The notes below the pieces were generated by a model. The model did not search any database. It was not told where the DNA came from and worked only from the letters and a program-made list of their open reading frames with translations. Positions 44,213 through 52,348 of a DNA stretch of 64,000 nt are shown here, piece by piece. The position numbers and the translations under genes were made by a program. This DNA comes from Streptomyces luteogriseus (lineage in GTDB: Bacteria > Actinomycetota > Actinomycetes > Streptomycetales > Streptomycetaceae). Each line of letters begins with the position of its first letter. The stretch's first letter is position 1. The stretch is taken from assembly GCF_014205055.1 (NCBI RefSeq), contig NZ_JACHMS010000001.1, positions 4,030,001-4,094,000 of the forward strand. Reading direction: 5' to 3'.

Positions 44213-46065
44213 GCGGCACCGTCCTTCCGGTCCTCGTCGACGATCTCGGCGTCGACGACGTCGTCGTCAGCGGCCTTCCCACCGGCGGCGTCACCCGCGT
44301 CACCGGCGGGGCCACCGGCGGCCTGGGCCGCGTTGGCGTCCGCGTACATGGCCTGGCCGAGCTTCTGCGAGACGGCCGCGACCTTCTCGGTGGCGGTGCG
44401 GATCTCGGCGGAGTCCTCGCCCTTGAGCTTCTCCTTCAGCTCGGCGACGGCCTCCTCGACCTCGGTCTTGATCTCGCCCGGGACCTTGTCCTCGTTGTCC
44501 TTGAGGAACTTCTCGGTCTGGTAGACGAGCTGCTCGCCCTGGTTGCGGGACTCGGCGGCCTCGCGGCGCTTGTGGTCCTCCTCCGCGTACTGCTCGGCCT
44601 CCTGGCGCATGCGGTCGACCTCGTCCTTCGGCAGCGAGGAGCCGCCGGTGACGGTCATCTTCTGCTCCTTGCCGGTGCCGAGGTCCTTCGCCGTGACATG
44701 CATGATGCCGTTGGCGTCGATGTCGAAGGACACCTCGATCTGCGGGACGCCGCGGGGCGCCGGCGGCAGACCGGTCAGCTCGAACATCCCGAGCTTCTTG
44801 TTGTACGCCGCGATCTCGCGCTCGCCCTGGTACACCTGGATCTGCACGGAGGGCTGGTTGTCCTCGGCGGTGGTGAAGATCTCGGACCGCTTGGTCGGGA
44901 TCGTCGTGTTCCGCTCGATGAGCTTGGTCATGATGCCGCCCTTGGTCTCGATGCCGAGGGACAGCGGGGTGACGTCGAGGAGCAGGACGTCCTTGACCTC
45001 ACCCTTGAGGACACCGGCCTGCAGGGCGGCGCCGATGGCGACGACCTCGTCCGGGTTGACGCCCTTGTTGGCGTCCTTGCCGCCGGTCAGCTCCTTGACG
45101 AGCTCGGCGACGGCGGGCATACGGGTCGAGCCGCCGACCAGGACGACGTGGTCGATCTCGCTGATGGAGATGCCGGCGTCCTTGATGACGTTGTGGAACG
45201 GCGTCTTGCAGCGCTCCAGCAGGTCCGCGGTCAGCTGCTGGAACTGGGCGCGGGTGAGCTTCTCGTCGAGGTGCAGGGGGCCCTCGGCGGAGGCGGTGAT
45301 GTAGGGCAGGTTGATCGAGGTCTCGGTGGACGAGGACAGCTCGATCTTCGCCTTCTCGGCGGCCTCGCGCAGACGCTGCAGGGCCATCTTGTCCTTGCCC
45401 AGGTCCACGCCGTGGCCGGACTGGAACTGCTGGACCAGGTAGTCGACGACGCGCTGGTCCCAGTCGTCACCACCGAGGTGGTTGTCACCGTTGGTGGCCT
45501 TCACCTCGACCACGCCGTCGCCGATCTCCAGCAGCGAGACGTCGAACGTACCGCCACCGAGGTCGAAGACCAGGATGGTCTGGTCGTCCTTGTCGAGGCC
45601 GTACGCCAGGGCGGCCGCGGTGGGCTCGTTGACGATGCGCAGCACGTTCAGACCGGCGATCTCGCCGGCCTCCTTCGTGGCCTGACGCTCGGAGTCGTTG
45701 AAGTACGCCGGGACGGTGATGACCGCGTCGGTCACCTTCTCGCCCAGGTAGGACTCGGCGTCACGCTTGAGCTTCTGGAGCACGAAGGCGGAGATCTGCT
45801 GCGGGTTGAAGGGCTTCCCGTCGAGCTCGATCTTCCAGTCGGTGCCCATGTGACGCTTCACGGAGCGGATGGTCCGGTCCACGTTCGTGACCGCCTGGCG
45901 CTTGGCCACCTCTCCGACGAGCACCTCACCGTTCTTGGCGAAGGCGACGACGGACGGCGTGGTCCTGGCGCCCTCGGCGTTGGTGATGACGGTGGGCTCG
46001 CCGCCCTCCAGAACGCTGACGACGGAGTTAGTCGTGCCCAGGTCGATGCCGACCGCACGTGCCAT
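44209..46065 (-). CDS. dnaK: DnaK (Hsp70) chaperone
   Basis: A 618-residue Hsp70. The N-terminal ATPase begins MARAVGIDLGTTNS and includes VPAYFNDSERQATKEAGEIA, IVNEPTAAALAYG, LVFDLGGGTFDVSLLEIGDG and VVLVGGSTRMPAV; the linker (KDVLLLDVTPLSLGIETKGG) joins the peptide-binding domain (VQIQVYQGEREIA). The lid ends in an acidic tail. GGAGG lies 12 bases before the ATG. It both folds proteins and acts as HspR co-repressor. First gene of dnaK-grpE-dnaJ-hspR. Confidence 0.99.
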   Translation of the reverse strand: MARAVGIDLGTTNSVVSVLEGGEPTVITNAEGARTTPSVVAFAKNGEVLVGEVAKRQAVTNVDRTIRSVKRHMGTDWKIELDGKPFNPQQISAFVLQKLKRDAESYLGEKVTDAVITVPAYFNDSERQATKEAGEIAGLNVLRIVNEPTAAALAYGLDKDDQTILVFDLGGGTFDVSLLEIGDGVVEVKATNGDNHLGGDDWDQRVVDYLVQQFQSGHGVDLGKDKMALQRLREAAEKAKIELSSSTETSINLPYITASAEGPLHLDEKLTRAQFQQLTADLLERCKTPFHNVIKDAGISISEIDHVVLVGGSTRMPAVAELVKELTGGKDANKGVNPDEVVAIGAALQAGVLKGEVKDVLLLDVTPLSLGIETKGGIMTKLIERNTTIPTKRSEIFTTAEDNQPSVQIQVYQGEREIAAYNKKLGMFELTGLPPAPRGVPQIEVSFDIDANGIMHVTAKDLGTGKEQKMTVTGGSSLPKDEVDRMRQEAEQYAEEDHKRREAAESRNQGEQLVYQTEKFLKDNEDKVPGEIKTEVEEAVAELKEKLKGEDSAEIRTATEKVAAVSQKLGQAMYADANAAQAAGGPAGDAGDAAGGKAADDDVVDAEIVDEDRKDGAA

Positions 46066-46084
46066 GGTTGATTCCTCCAGCTGA

Positions 46085-46105
46085 CTTGAGTGGAACGGAC
46101 TCAAG
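46085..46105. promoter_or_regulatory. HAIR element (HspR operator) of the dnaK operon
   Basis: CTTGAGT-N7-ACTCAAG, a perfect HAIR, 20 bases before the dnaK ATG and overlapping the downstream edge of the -10 hexamer, a position that blocks transcription start. Confidence 0.97.
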
Positions 46106-46132
46106 TGTGCACGACGGCCCCCAACCGGTCAA
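46104..46132 (-). promoter_or_regulatory. dnaK promoter
   Basis: On the minus strand TTGACC (46132-46127) and CACACT (46109-46104) are separated by 17 bases, fitting the known vegetative-type dnaK promoter of Streptomyces that is relieved of HspR on heating. Confidence 0.75.
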
Positions 46133-46136
46133 CAGA

Positions 46137-46157
46137 GCTGAGTCGGGCAGGCTCAAC
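46137..46157. promoter_or_regulatory. imperfect second HAIR-like repeat upstream of dnaK
   Basis: GCTGAGT-N7-GCTCAAC keeps the HAIR spacing with two changes in each arm. It sits just upstream of the -35 hexamer. Several inverted repeats are known at the S. coelicolor dnaK promoter; this may be a weaker HspR site. Confidence 0.65.
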
Positions 46158-46159
46158 TC

Positions 46160-47179
46160 TTATCCGTTCCTTACACGCAACGGGCCGCTGACCTGCGTCG
46201 ATACGCTGCGTCGAGGGCCGTATACAGGGACACGCGAGAGGGTGAACACCACGACGAGAACCCCTCCCGCCACCCACCACAGGGCGCCGGCCCCGATGTG
46301 ACCCGCGTGCGCGAGTACCCCGATGAGCATCCCGGACAACGCCGCGATCCCCAGCAGCAGACTCGCCCCCGGCGCGGTCAGCCCGAGCCGCCGCAACCGG
46401 TGCGCCAGATGGCCGGACCCGCCGCGCCCCACGCCCCGCCCGGCCAACCGCCGCGCCCCCAGTACGAGTACGACGTCGGCGGCCACCACGGCGGCCAGCG
46501 CGAACAGGACCCCGGCGCTCTCCACGACCCCGGACCCGGCCCGGGCGTACACGGCCCCCACGGCGATCACGAACCCCGCGGACATGGACCCGCAACTCCC
46601 CAGCGCCACGCGCGCGGGATGCCAGTTGTGCAGCAGGAACCCGGTCAGGGCGGCGGCCAGCACGCTCATCAGTCCCGCGATGCCGTCCATCACCTCGACG
46701 GCCGCGCAGGCGGCCACCCCGAAGGCCATGACGACCCCGACCGTGCCCGCCAGCCCGTCGGCGTGATCGAGCCCCCGGAACCCGAGCACCACCACCACGA
46801 CCCACGCGACGGCCAGCAACCCGGTCCCCACCCCCGTCTCCCCGTACGGCACGACACACGCGGCCGCGACGCCCGTACCGGCGGCCAGCACCCTCCGCCG
46901 CAGCCGCCACACGTCCCCGGCGAGCCCGAGCAGGGCGACGGCACCGGCGGCGACGAGCACCGCGCGCGCCCCGCCGGCGGGCGGCGCCACCCCCAGCCAC
47001 TCCCCGGCCCCGACGACCAGGCCCGTGACGAGCACGACGGCCACACCCCCGGACAGCGGTACGTCCCGCTGCCGCCGCCGCTCGACCAGGCGCAGCCGTA
47101 GCGCGGGGGTCCGCAGGGCGGCCGCGAGCAGGGCGGTGAGAAGCAGGGCGGTGGCGGCGGCGGTGATCCCGTAGAGCAC
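46160..47179 (-). CDS. polyprenyl-phosphate sugar-1-phosphate transferase-like membrane protein
   Basis: About 339 residues with about ten helices, resembling WecA/MraY-type transferases (glycosyltransferase family 4) that load sugar phosphates onto lipid carriers. The catalytic motifs are altered: GLDHADGLAG replaces the usual NxxDGLDGL, and HLAHRLRRLGL stands for the HxHH motif; VMDGIAGLMS follows a later helix. It may be a diverged member or inactive. The GTG at 47179 is preferred; the frame reaches 47224, whose second codon would be TTA. Its stop abuts the dnaK control region. Confidence 0.75.
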   Translation of the reverse strand: MLYGITAAATALLLTALLAAALRTPALRLRLVERRRQRDVPLSGGVAVVLVTGLVVGAGEWLGVAPPAGGARAVLVAAGAVALLGLAGDVWRLRRRVLAAGTGVAAACVVPYGETGVGTGLLAVAWVVVVVLGFRGLDHADGLAGTVGVVMAFGVAACAAVEVMDGIAGLMSVLAAALTGFLLHNWHPARVALGSCGSMSAGFVIAVGAVYARAGSGVVESAGVLFALAAVVAADVVLVLGARRLAGRGVGRGGSGHLAHRLRRLGLTAPGASLLLGIAALSGMLIGVLAHAGHIGAGALWWVAGGVLVVVFTLSRVPVYGPRRSVSTQVSGPLRVRNG

Positions 47180-47387
47180 GGATATAAGGTAGGCGGGATT
47201 ATGACAATTCGGTATGAATAACACGAGGAGATGGCGTCGGGATCGCGACGGGACTCCCCTGCGGGATCGCGACGGGACGGTGCCCTGATCCGGCCCGTTT
47301 CTGAGGCAACCCTCAGCGATTCAGATCACTGCCCACCCGGCTACAGTGCGGCGGAAGATGAGGGTAGTCTCAGACGGACTGCATAAG

Positions 47388-47401
47388 TTACCGCTTAGTA
47401 A
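47388..47401. promoter_or_regulatory. TTAC-N6-GTAA palindrome before the EtfD-like gene
   Basis: TTACCGCTTAGTAA, 67 bases before the EtfD-like start. TTAC/GTAA dyads are typical operators of TetR-family regulators of fatty-acid oxidation in actinobacteria, which suits the predicted role of the gene downstream. Confidence 0.55.
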
Positions 47402-47467
47402 TTTCGGGGAACCCTGCAAAACGACAGGTCACCCCGACGAAACCCCTCGCAGGCCCGAGGAGCCCCC

Positions 47468-49789
47468 ATGCAACTCGCCGCGATCATCGTGTCGCTGGTA
47501 CTGACCGTGGTCGGCGTCGCGCTGCTCGCACGCGCGATCGGCCAGTTCGTCCGGTACTTCAAGCTGGGCCAGCCGGTTCCGGCCGGTACCCGGACCGACA
47601 ACCCCTACCAGCGCAGCGTGACCCTGGTGAAGGAGTTCCTCGGCCACACGCGCATGAACCGGTGGGGCATCGTCGGTGTCGCCCACTGGTTCGTCGCCGT
47701 CGGCTTCCTGACCCTCCCGCCGACCCTCGCCCAGGCCTTCGGCCAGCTGTTCAAGGCCGACTGGGTGCTGCCGGTCGTCGGTGAGTTCCTGCCGTTCGAG
47801 CTGTACATCGAGTTCATCGGCGTGATGACGATCCTGGGCATCGCGGTGCTCATCGCGATCCGCCTGCTGAACCTGCCGAGCCGCCCGGGCCGCAAGTCCC
47901 GCTTCGCCGGCTCCAAGGCGGGCCAGGCGTACTTCGTCGAGTACGTCATCCTCACCATCGGCCTGGCGATCTACGTCCTGCGGGGCCTGGAGGGCGCGCT
48001 CCACCACGTCGACCACTACGAGGCGTCGTACTTCGCGTCGTACCCGCTGGTCCTCGCCTTCAAGGGCCTGTCGGTCACGGCGCTGCAGAACCTCGTCTAC
48101 TTCGTCGCAATGATCAAGATCGGCACCTCGTTCATCTGGATGATCGTGGTGTCGCTCAACACCAACATGGGTGTCGCCTGGCACCGCTTCCTCGCCTTCC
48201 CGAACATCTGGTTCAAGCGCGAGGCGAGCGGCGGCACGGCCCTCGGCGCGCTCCAGCCGATGACGTCGGGCGGCAAGCCGATCGACTTCACCGACCCCGG
48301 TGACGACGACGTGTTCGGCGTCTCCCAGGTCGAGCAGTACTCCTGGAAGGGCCTGCTGGACTTCTCCACCTGCACCGAGTGCGGCCGCTGCCAGTCGCAG
48401 TGCCCCGCCTGGAACACGGGCAAGCCCCTCTCCCCCAAGCTGCTGATCATGTCCCTGCGGGACCACGCGCACGCCAAGGCGCCGTACCTGCTGGCCGGCG
48501 GCGGCAAGACCATGGAGGGCGAGGAGAAGGCGTCCGAGGAGCAGCTCGCCTCGGTGCCCGCGGCAGCGCTGGCCGAGGCCGAGCGCCCGCTGGTCGGCAC
48601 GCTGGAGGAGAACGGCGTCATCGACCCGGACGTCCTGTGGTCCTGCACCACGTGCGGCGCCTGTGTCGAGCAGTGCCCGGTGGACATCGAGCACGTCGAC
48701 CACATCGTCGACATGCGCCGCTACCAGGTGATGATCGAGTCGTCGTTCCCGTCCGAGGCGGGCACGATGCTCAAGAACCTGGAGAAGAAGGGCAACCCCT
48801 GGGGCCTGGCGAAGAAGCAGCGCCTGGAGTGGCTCAAGGAGGTCGACTTCGAGGTCCCGGTCGTCGGCAAGGACATCGAGGACCTGTCCGAGGTCGAGTA
48901 CCTCTACTGGGTCGGCTGCGCCGGCGCCCTGGAGGACCGCGCCAAGAAGACCACGAAGGCCTTCGCCGAGCTGCTGCACATCGCGGGCGTCAAGTTCGCG
49001 ATCATGGGCGGCGACGAGAAGTGCACCGGTGACTCCGCCCGGCGCCTGGGCAACGAGCCCCTGTTCCAGGAGCTCGGCATGGAGAACGTCATGGCGCTGA
49101 ACATGGCGTTCGGCGAGGAGATGGACGACGAGGGCAAGGTCGTCGCCGAGTCGGCGAAGCCCAAGTCGGCCAAGAAGATCGTCGCCACCTGCCCGCACTG
49201 CCTCAACACGCTCGGCAACGAGTACCCGCAGCTCGGCGGCGACTACGAGGTCATCCACCACACGCAGCTTCTCCAGCACCTCGTCGACGAGGGCAAGCTG
49301 ATCCCGGTCACGCCGGTCGAGGGCATCATCACGTACCACGACCCGTGCTACCTGGGCCGTCACAACAAGATCTACACGCCGCCGCGCGAGATCATCGCCG
49401 CCGTGCCCGGCATCCGCAACGAGGAGATGCACCGCCACAAGGAGCGCGGCTTCTGCTGCGGCGCCGGTGGTGCGCGGATGTGGATGGAGGAGCGGATCGG
49501 CAAGCGCATCAACAACGAGCGCGTCGACGAGGCCCTGTCGGTCAACCCCGACATCGTCTCGACGGCCTGCCCGTTCTGCCTGGTCATGCTCACGGACTCC
49601 GTCAACGGCAAAAAGAACGACGGCAAGGCGAAGGAGTCCATCCAGGTCGTGGACGTCGCCCAGCTGCTGCTGGACTCGGTGAAGACGCCGGTCGTCGCGG
49701 AGGCCGAGGCCGACGGTGACGACGACGGCGAGCCGCCGGCCGGGACGGCGGACTCGACGAACGCGCCGGAGCCGGAGCCGGTGAAGTAG
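47468..49789 (+). CDS. membrane iron-sulphur oxidoreductase, EtfD-like
   Basis: A 773-residue protein. About five membrane helices with conserved histidines (residues 1-240) are followed by two 4Fe-4S motifs (CTECGRCQSQCP, about 301; CTTCGACVEQCP, about 393) and two CCG heterodisulphide-reductase-type domains (TCPHCLNTLGNEY, HDPCYLGRHN, FCCGAGGARMW, ACPFC). The layout matches mycobacterial EtfD (Rv0338c, from memory), which passes electrons from electron-transfer flavoprotein to menaquinone during fatty-acid oxidation. AGGAGCC precedes the ATG. The acidic C-terminal tail looks disordered. Confidence 0.88.
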   Translation: MQLAAIIVSLVLTVVGVALLARAIGQFVRYFKLGQPVPAGTRTDNPYQRSVTLVKEFLGHTRMNRWGIVGVAHWFVAVGFLTLPPTLAQAFGQLFKADWVLPVVGEFLPFELYIEFIGVMTILGIAVLIAIRLLNLPSRPGRKSRFAGSKAGQAYFVEYVILTIGLAIYVLRGLEGALHHVDHYEASYFASYPLVLAFKGLSVTALQNLVYFVAMIKIGTSFIWMIVVSLNTNMGVAWHRFLAFPNIWFKREASGGTALGALQPMTSGGKPIDFTDPGDDDVFGVSQVEQYSWKGLLDFSTCTECGRCQSQCPAWNTGKPLSPKLLIMSLRDHAHAKAPYLLAGGGKTMEGEEKASEEQLASVPAAALAEAERPLVGTLEENGVIDPDVLWSCTTCGACVEQCPVDIEHVDHIVDMRRYQVMIESSFPSEAGTMLKNLEKKGNPWGLAKKQRLEWLKEVDFEVPVVGKDIEDLSEVEYLYWVGCAGALEDRAKKTTKAFAELLHIAGVKFAIMGGDEKCTGDSARRLGNEPLFQELGMENVMALNMAFGEEMDDEGKVVAESAKPKSAKKIVATCPHCLNTLGNEYPQLGGDYEVIHHTQLLQHLVDEGKLIPVTPVEGIITYHDPCYLGRHNKIYTPPREIIAAVPGIRNEEMHRHKERGFCCGAGGARMWMEERIGKRINNERVDEALSVNPDIVSTACPFCLVMLTDSVNGKKNDGKAKESIQVVDVAQLLLDSVKTPVVAEAEADGDDDGEPPAGTADSTNAPEPEPVK

Positions 49790-49812
49790 GCCGTTCTCCC
49801 TGGTTGTCCTGG

Positions 49813-49844
49813 CGCCCCCTGCCCGAGCTTTCGGGCAGGGGGCG
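49813..49844 (+). terminator. intrinsic terminator of the EtfD-like gene
   Basis: A perfect 14-base stem (CGCCCCCTGCCCGA with TCGGGCAGGGGGCG) with a four-base loop, followed by T-rich GTTTTCGTTTT, 23 bases after the stop. Confidence 0.93.
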
Positions 49845-49907
49845 TCGGCGTTTTCGTTTTCCCTACGGCTCGGGTTCTGAGAACGAATCCGGGTTCGGCG
49901 GGGGTCC

Positions 49908-49933
49908 TGCACCCCGCGATACCGCGGGGTGCA
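49908..49933 (-). terminator. hairpin terminator of two-component system 3
   Basis: TGCACCCCGCG (49908-49918) pairs with CGCGGGGTGCA (49923-49933), loop ATAC, seven bases beyond the response-regulator stop on the minus strand. Confidence 0.75.
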
Positions 49934-49939
49934 AACGGC

Positions 49940-50659
49940 CTAGCAGTCGAGCTCAGCGGATTGCGCGGATGCGCCGGGTGCGACGAGTCCTGTCTCGTAG
50001 GCGAGGACGACGGCCTGGGCTCGGTCGCGGAGGGCCAGCTTGGCGAAGATCCGGGCCACATGGGTCTTCACCGTCGCTTCGCTCAGTGTCAGTTCCTGGG
50101 CGAGTTCCGTGTTGGACAGGCCCTTGCCCATGAGTGTCAGTACCTCGCGTTCGCGTGGTGTCAGTACGGCAAGGTCACGGTGAACAGCGAGCGGCGCCGA
50201 GCCCGGAGCGGTCCGGCCGGTGGTGGAGGCGTAGCGTTCAACCAGGCGGCGGGTGATCGATGGTGCGAGCAGTGCGTCACCGGTGTCGACCAGGCGTACG
50301 GCGGCTGCGAGATGTGCGGGTGTGACGTCCTTGAGGAGGAAGCCGCTGGCGCCGGCAGCGAGGGCGGCGTAGACGTAGGAGTCGAGGTCGAAGGTAGTCA
50401 GCATGATCACTCGGCAGTCCGGGACCTGCGCGAGGATCTGGCGGGCGGCTTCCAGGCCGTCCGTGTTCGGCATGCGGATGTCCATGAGGACGACGTCGGG
50501 CCGCAGGCGGCGGACGGCTCTGACGGCCTCGGCTCCGTCCGCGGCTTCGCCGACCACCTTGATGTCGCGTGCGGTCAGGATCAGGCGGAAGCCGGTGCGG
50601 ACAAGCTCCTGGTCGTCGGCGATCACGACGCGGGGGGCATGGCCGGTGGGTGTGGTCAT
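49940..50659 (-). CDS. NarL/LuxR-type response regulator (system 3)
   Basis: A 239-residue regulator with receiver domain (acidic pair near 15-16, phospho-acceptor aspartate about 60 in VVLMDIRMPN, GFLLKDVT lysine) and C-terminal LuxR helix-turn-helix (LTPREREVLTLMGKGLSNTE, VKTHVARIFAKL). The start overlaps the kinase stop by four bases. The adjacent divergent ABC exporter is its likely target. Confidence 0.95.
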   Translation of the reverse strand: MTTPTGHAPRVVIADDQELVRTGFRLILTARDIKVVGEAADGAEAVRAVRRLRPDVVLMDIRMPNTDGLEAARQILAQVPDCRVIMLTTFDLDSYVYAALAAGASGFLLKDVTPAHLAAAVRLVDTGDALLAPSITRRLVERYASTTGRTAPGSAPLAVHRDLAVLTPREREVLTLMGKGLSNTELAQELTLSEATVKTHVARIFAKLALRDRAQAVVLAYETGLVAPGASAQSAELDC

Positions 50660-51504
50660 GGCCGGTCCAGCGGGATTCGGGCGCGGACGCGATAGCCGCC
50701 GCCCAGGCGACGCCGGGCGTCCAGGTCGCCGCCGTAGACGGCGACTCGCTCTCGCAGGCCGAGCAGTCCCCGTCCCGCTCCGTGGGCCTGGCCTGCGGCT
50801 GGATGGTTGCGAGGCCCGACAGCGTCGCCGGTCAGGACGCTTGGTCCGCTGTTCAGGACTTCGACGCGCAGGGAGTGCTCCGCGTAGCGCACTGTCACTT
50901 CGGCTTTCGCTCCGTCGCCGTGTTTGAGGGCGTTGGTCAGCGCCTCCTGGATGATCCGGTAGGCGGTGACATCGATCCCGGTCGGCAGCGGGCGGGGCTC
51001 CCCGGAGATGCGCACCTCCACGGGCAGGCCGGCGAAGGCGATCCGGTCGATCAGCGGGCTGAGCCGGCTCAGGCTCGGCTGGGGTGCCAGGTCCTGGTCA
51101 TAGGGTTCGTCGTCGCCGCTTTGTGCGGGGGCGAGCAGGCCGAGCAGGTGCCGTAGCTCGGTCATGGCGGTCCGCCCGGCGCTCTCCACGGCGCTCAGTG
51201 CGGCCTCTGCCTCGTCGGGCATGGTGGCCAGCACCTCGCGGGCGGCCCCGGCCTGGACCACCATGAGGCTCACGTTGTGGCTGACGATGTCGTGGAGTTC
51301 GGCCGCGATCCTGGCCTGCTCGGCTTCAACCGCGGTCCGGGCCGCGCTCTCGCGCTCCCGCTCAAGCAGCCAGCCGCGCTCTTCGATGGCTGCTCGGTGG
51401 CGCCGCCGCGCCCGGATGAGCGCCGCACTCAGGACGACGACCGCGGCGCACGCCGCCGCCAAGGCCGCAACCAGCCAGATCAATTCTGAACTCCCCACCC
51501 GCAC
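50656..51504 (-). CDS. sensor histidine kinase (system 3)
   Basis: A 282-residue kinase with a single N-terminal helix (about 8-30), so it has almost no sensor of its own. The phosphorylated histidine is about 71 (IAAELHDIVSHNVSLMVVQA), and the ATPase domain has AYRIIQEALTNALKHG and GRGLLGLRERVAVYGG. Kinases this short often take their signal from an associated ABC transporter; the divergent MacB/FtsX-type pair is a good candidate. Confidence 0.93.
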   Translation of the reverse strand: MRVGSSELIWLVAALAAACAAVVVLSAALIRARRRHRAAIEERGWLLERERESAARTAVEAEQARIAAELHDIVSHNVSLMVVQAGAAREVLATMPDEAEAALSAVESAGRTAMTELRHLLGLLAPAQSGDDEPYDQDLAPQPSLSRLSPLIDRIAFAGLPVEVRISGEPRPLPTGIDVTAYRIIQEALTNALKHGDGAKAEVTVRYAEHSLRVEVLNSGPSVLTGDAVGPRNHPAAGQAHGAGRGLLGLRERVAVYGGDLDARRRLGGGYRVRARIPLDRP

Positions 51505-51558
51505 AAGCCTCGCAGCTCGGCATGCCCACCCGCGTCATGCTCCGGGTCCAGTTCCCTA

Positions 51559-51631
51559 CATCCCCAGGATGACCTGCGGGGCCGGTTACATCCGGCGGGG
51601 GACGTCGTACCGGTCGTGCCGCTTCTAGGTT
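51559..51631 (+). promoter_or_regulatory. promoter/operator region of the MacB-type exporter
   Basis: CATCC-CCA-GGATG (51559-51571) is an inverted repeat and TTACATCC recurs at 51586-51593. TAGGTT (51626-51631) lies six bases before the ATG at 51638 and could be a -10 hexamer, which would give a leaderless or near-leaderless message; no ribosome site is visible. The -35 is not clear. Confidence 0.5.
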
Positions 51632-51637
51632 CATGCC

Positions 51638-52348
51638 ATGACAACTGATCTGGACAGCTCCCAGCAGGTCGTCGTTCGGCTGGACGACGTCCACAAGGAG
51701 TACGGCGACGCGAAGGCCCTGGACGGTGTCGACCTGGATATCCGTGCCGGGGAAGCAGTCGCGGTGATGGGGCCCTCCGGGTGCGGCAAGTCCACGCTGC
51801 TCAACATGGTTGCCGGCCTGGACCGCCCGACGACGGGAACGGTGCGGGTCCATGGCCAGGACCTGGAGAAGTTGAACGAGACGGGGCTGGCCCTGTTCCG
51901 GCGGCGACACATCGGCATGATCTTCCAGTTCTTCAACCTGATCGACGACCTGCCTGCCCTGGACAATGTCGCGCTGGCCGCACAGCTGACCGGCACGTCC
52001 GCCCGGCAGGCTCGCCGCCGCGCGCTGGAACTCCTCGATGAACTGGGCATCGCCGACCGCAAGGACACGTACCCGGCCGCATTGAGCGGAGGCGAGCGTC
52101 AACGAGTTGCCGTGGCTCGGGCGCTGATGAACCGCCCGGCCCTGCTCCTGGCCGACGAGCCGACGGGCGCGCTGGACAGCCGCTCGGGCGAGCAGGTCAT
52201 GGACCTGCTGATCGACCTCAACCAGATCGGGCAGACCCTGCTCATCGTCACGCACGACCCGCACCTGGCCACCCGCTGCGCCAGCCGCCTCATCGAGGTC
52301 GCCGACGGCCGAGTGGCCCGCGAGAGCACGCTGGAGCCCACCGCATGA
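51638..52348 (+). CDS. MacB/LolD-type ABC ATPase
   Basis: A 236-residue ATPase: Walker A GPSGCGKST (about 46), signature LSGGERQRVAVARAL (about 148) and Walker B LLLADEPTGALDSRSGEQVM. GALDS after Walker B is typical of the MacB/LolD/BceA mechanotransmission group. The stop overlaps the permease start by four bases (ATGA). Confidence 0.94.
   Translation: MTTDLDSSQQVVVRLDDVHKEYGDAKALDGVDLDIRAGEAVAVMGPSGCGKSTLLNMVAGLDRPTTGTVRVHGQDLEKLNETGLALFRRRHIGMIFQFFNLIDDLPALDNVALAAQLTGTSARQARRRALELLDELGIADRKDTYPAALSGGERQRVAVARALMNRPALLLADEPTGALDSRSGEQVMDLLIDLNQIGQTLLIVTHDPHLATRCASRLIEVADGRVARESTLEPTA

Noticed and set aside
47180..47224. Longer start for the polyprenyl-phosphate transferase-like gene
   Set aside because: Would add a TTA second codon and a Cys/Asn-rich segment unlike the family; GTG at 47179 begins the first membrane helix.
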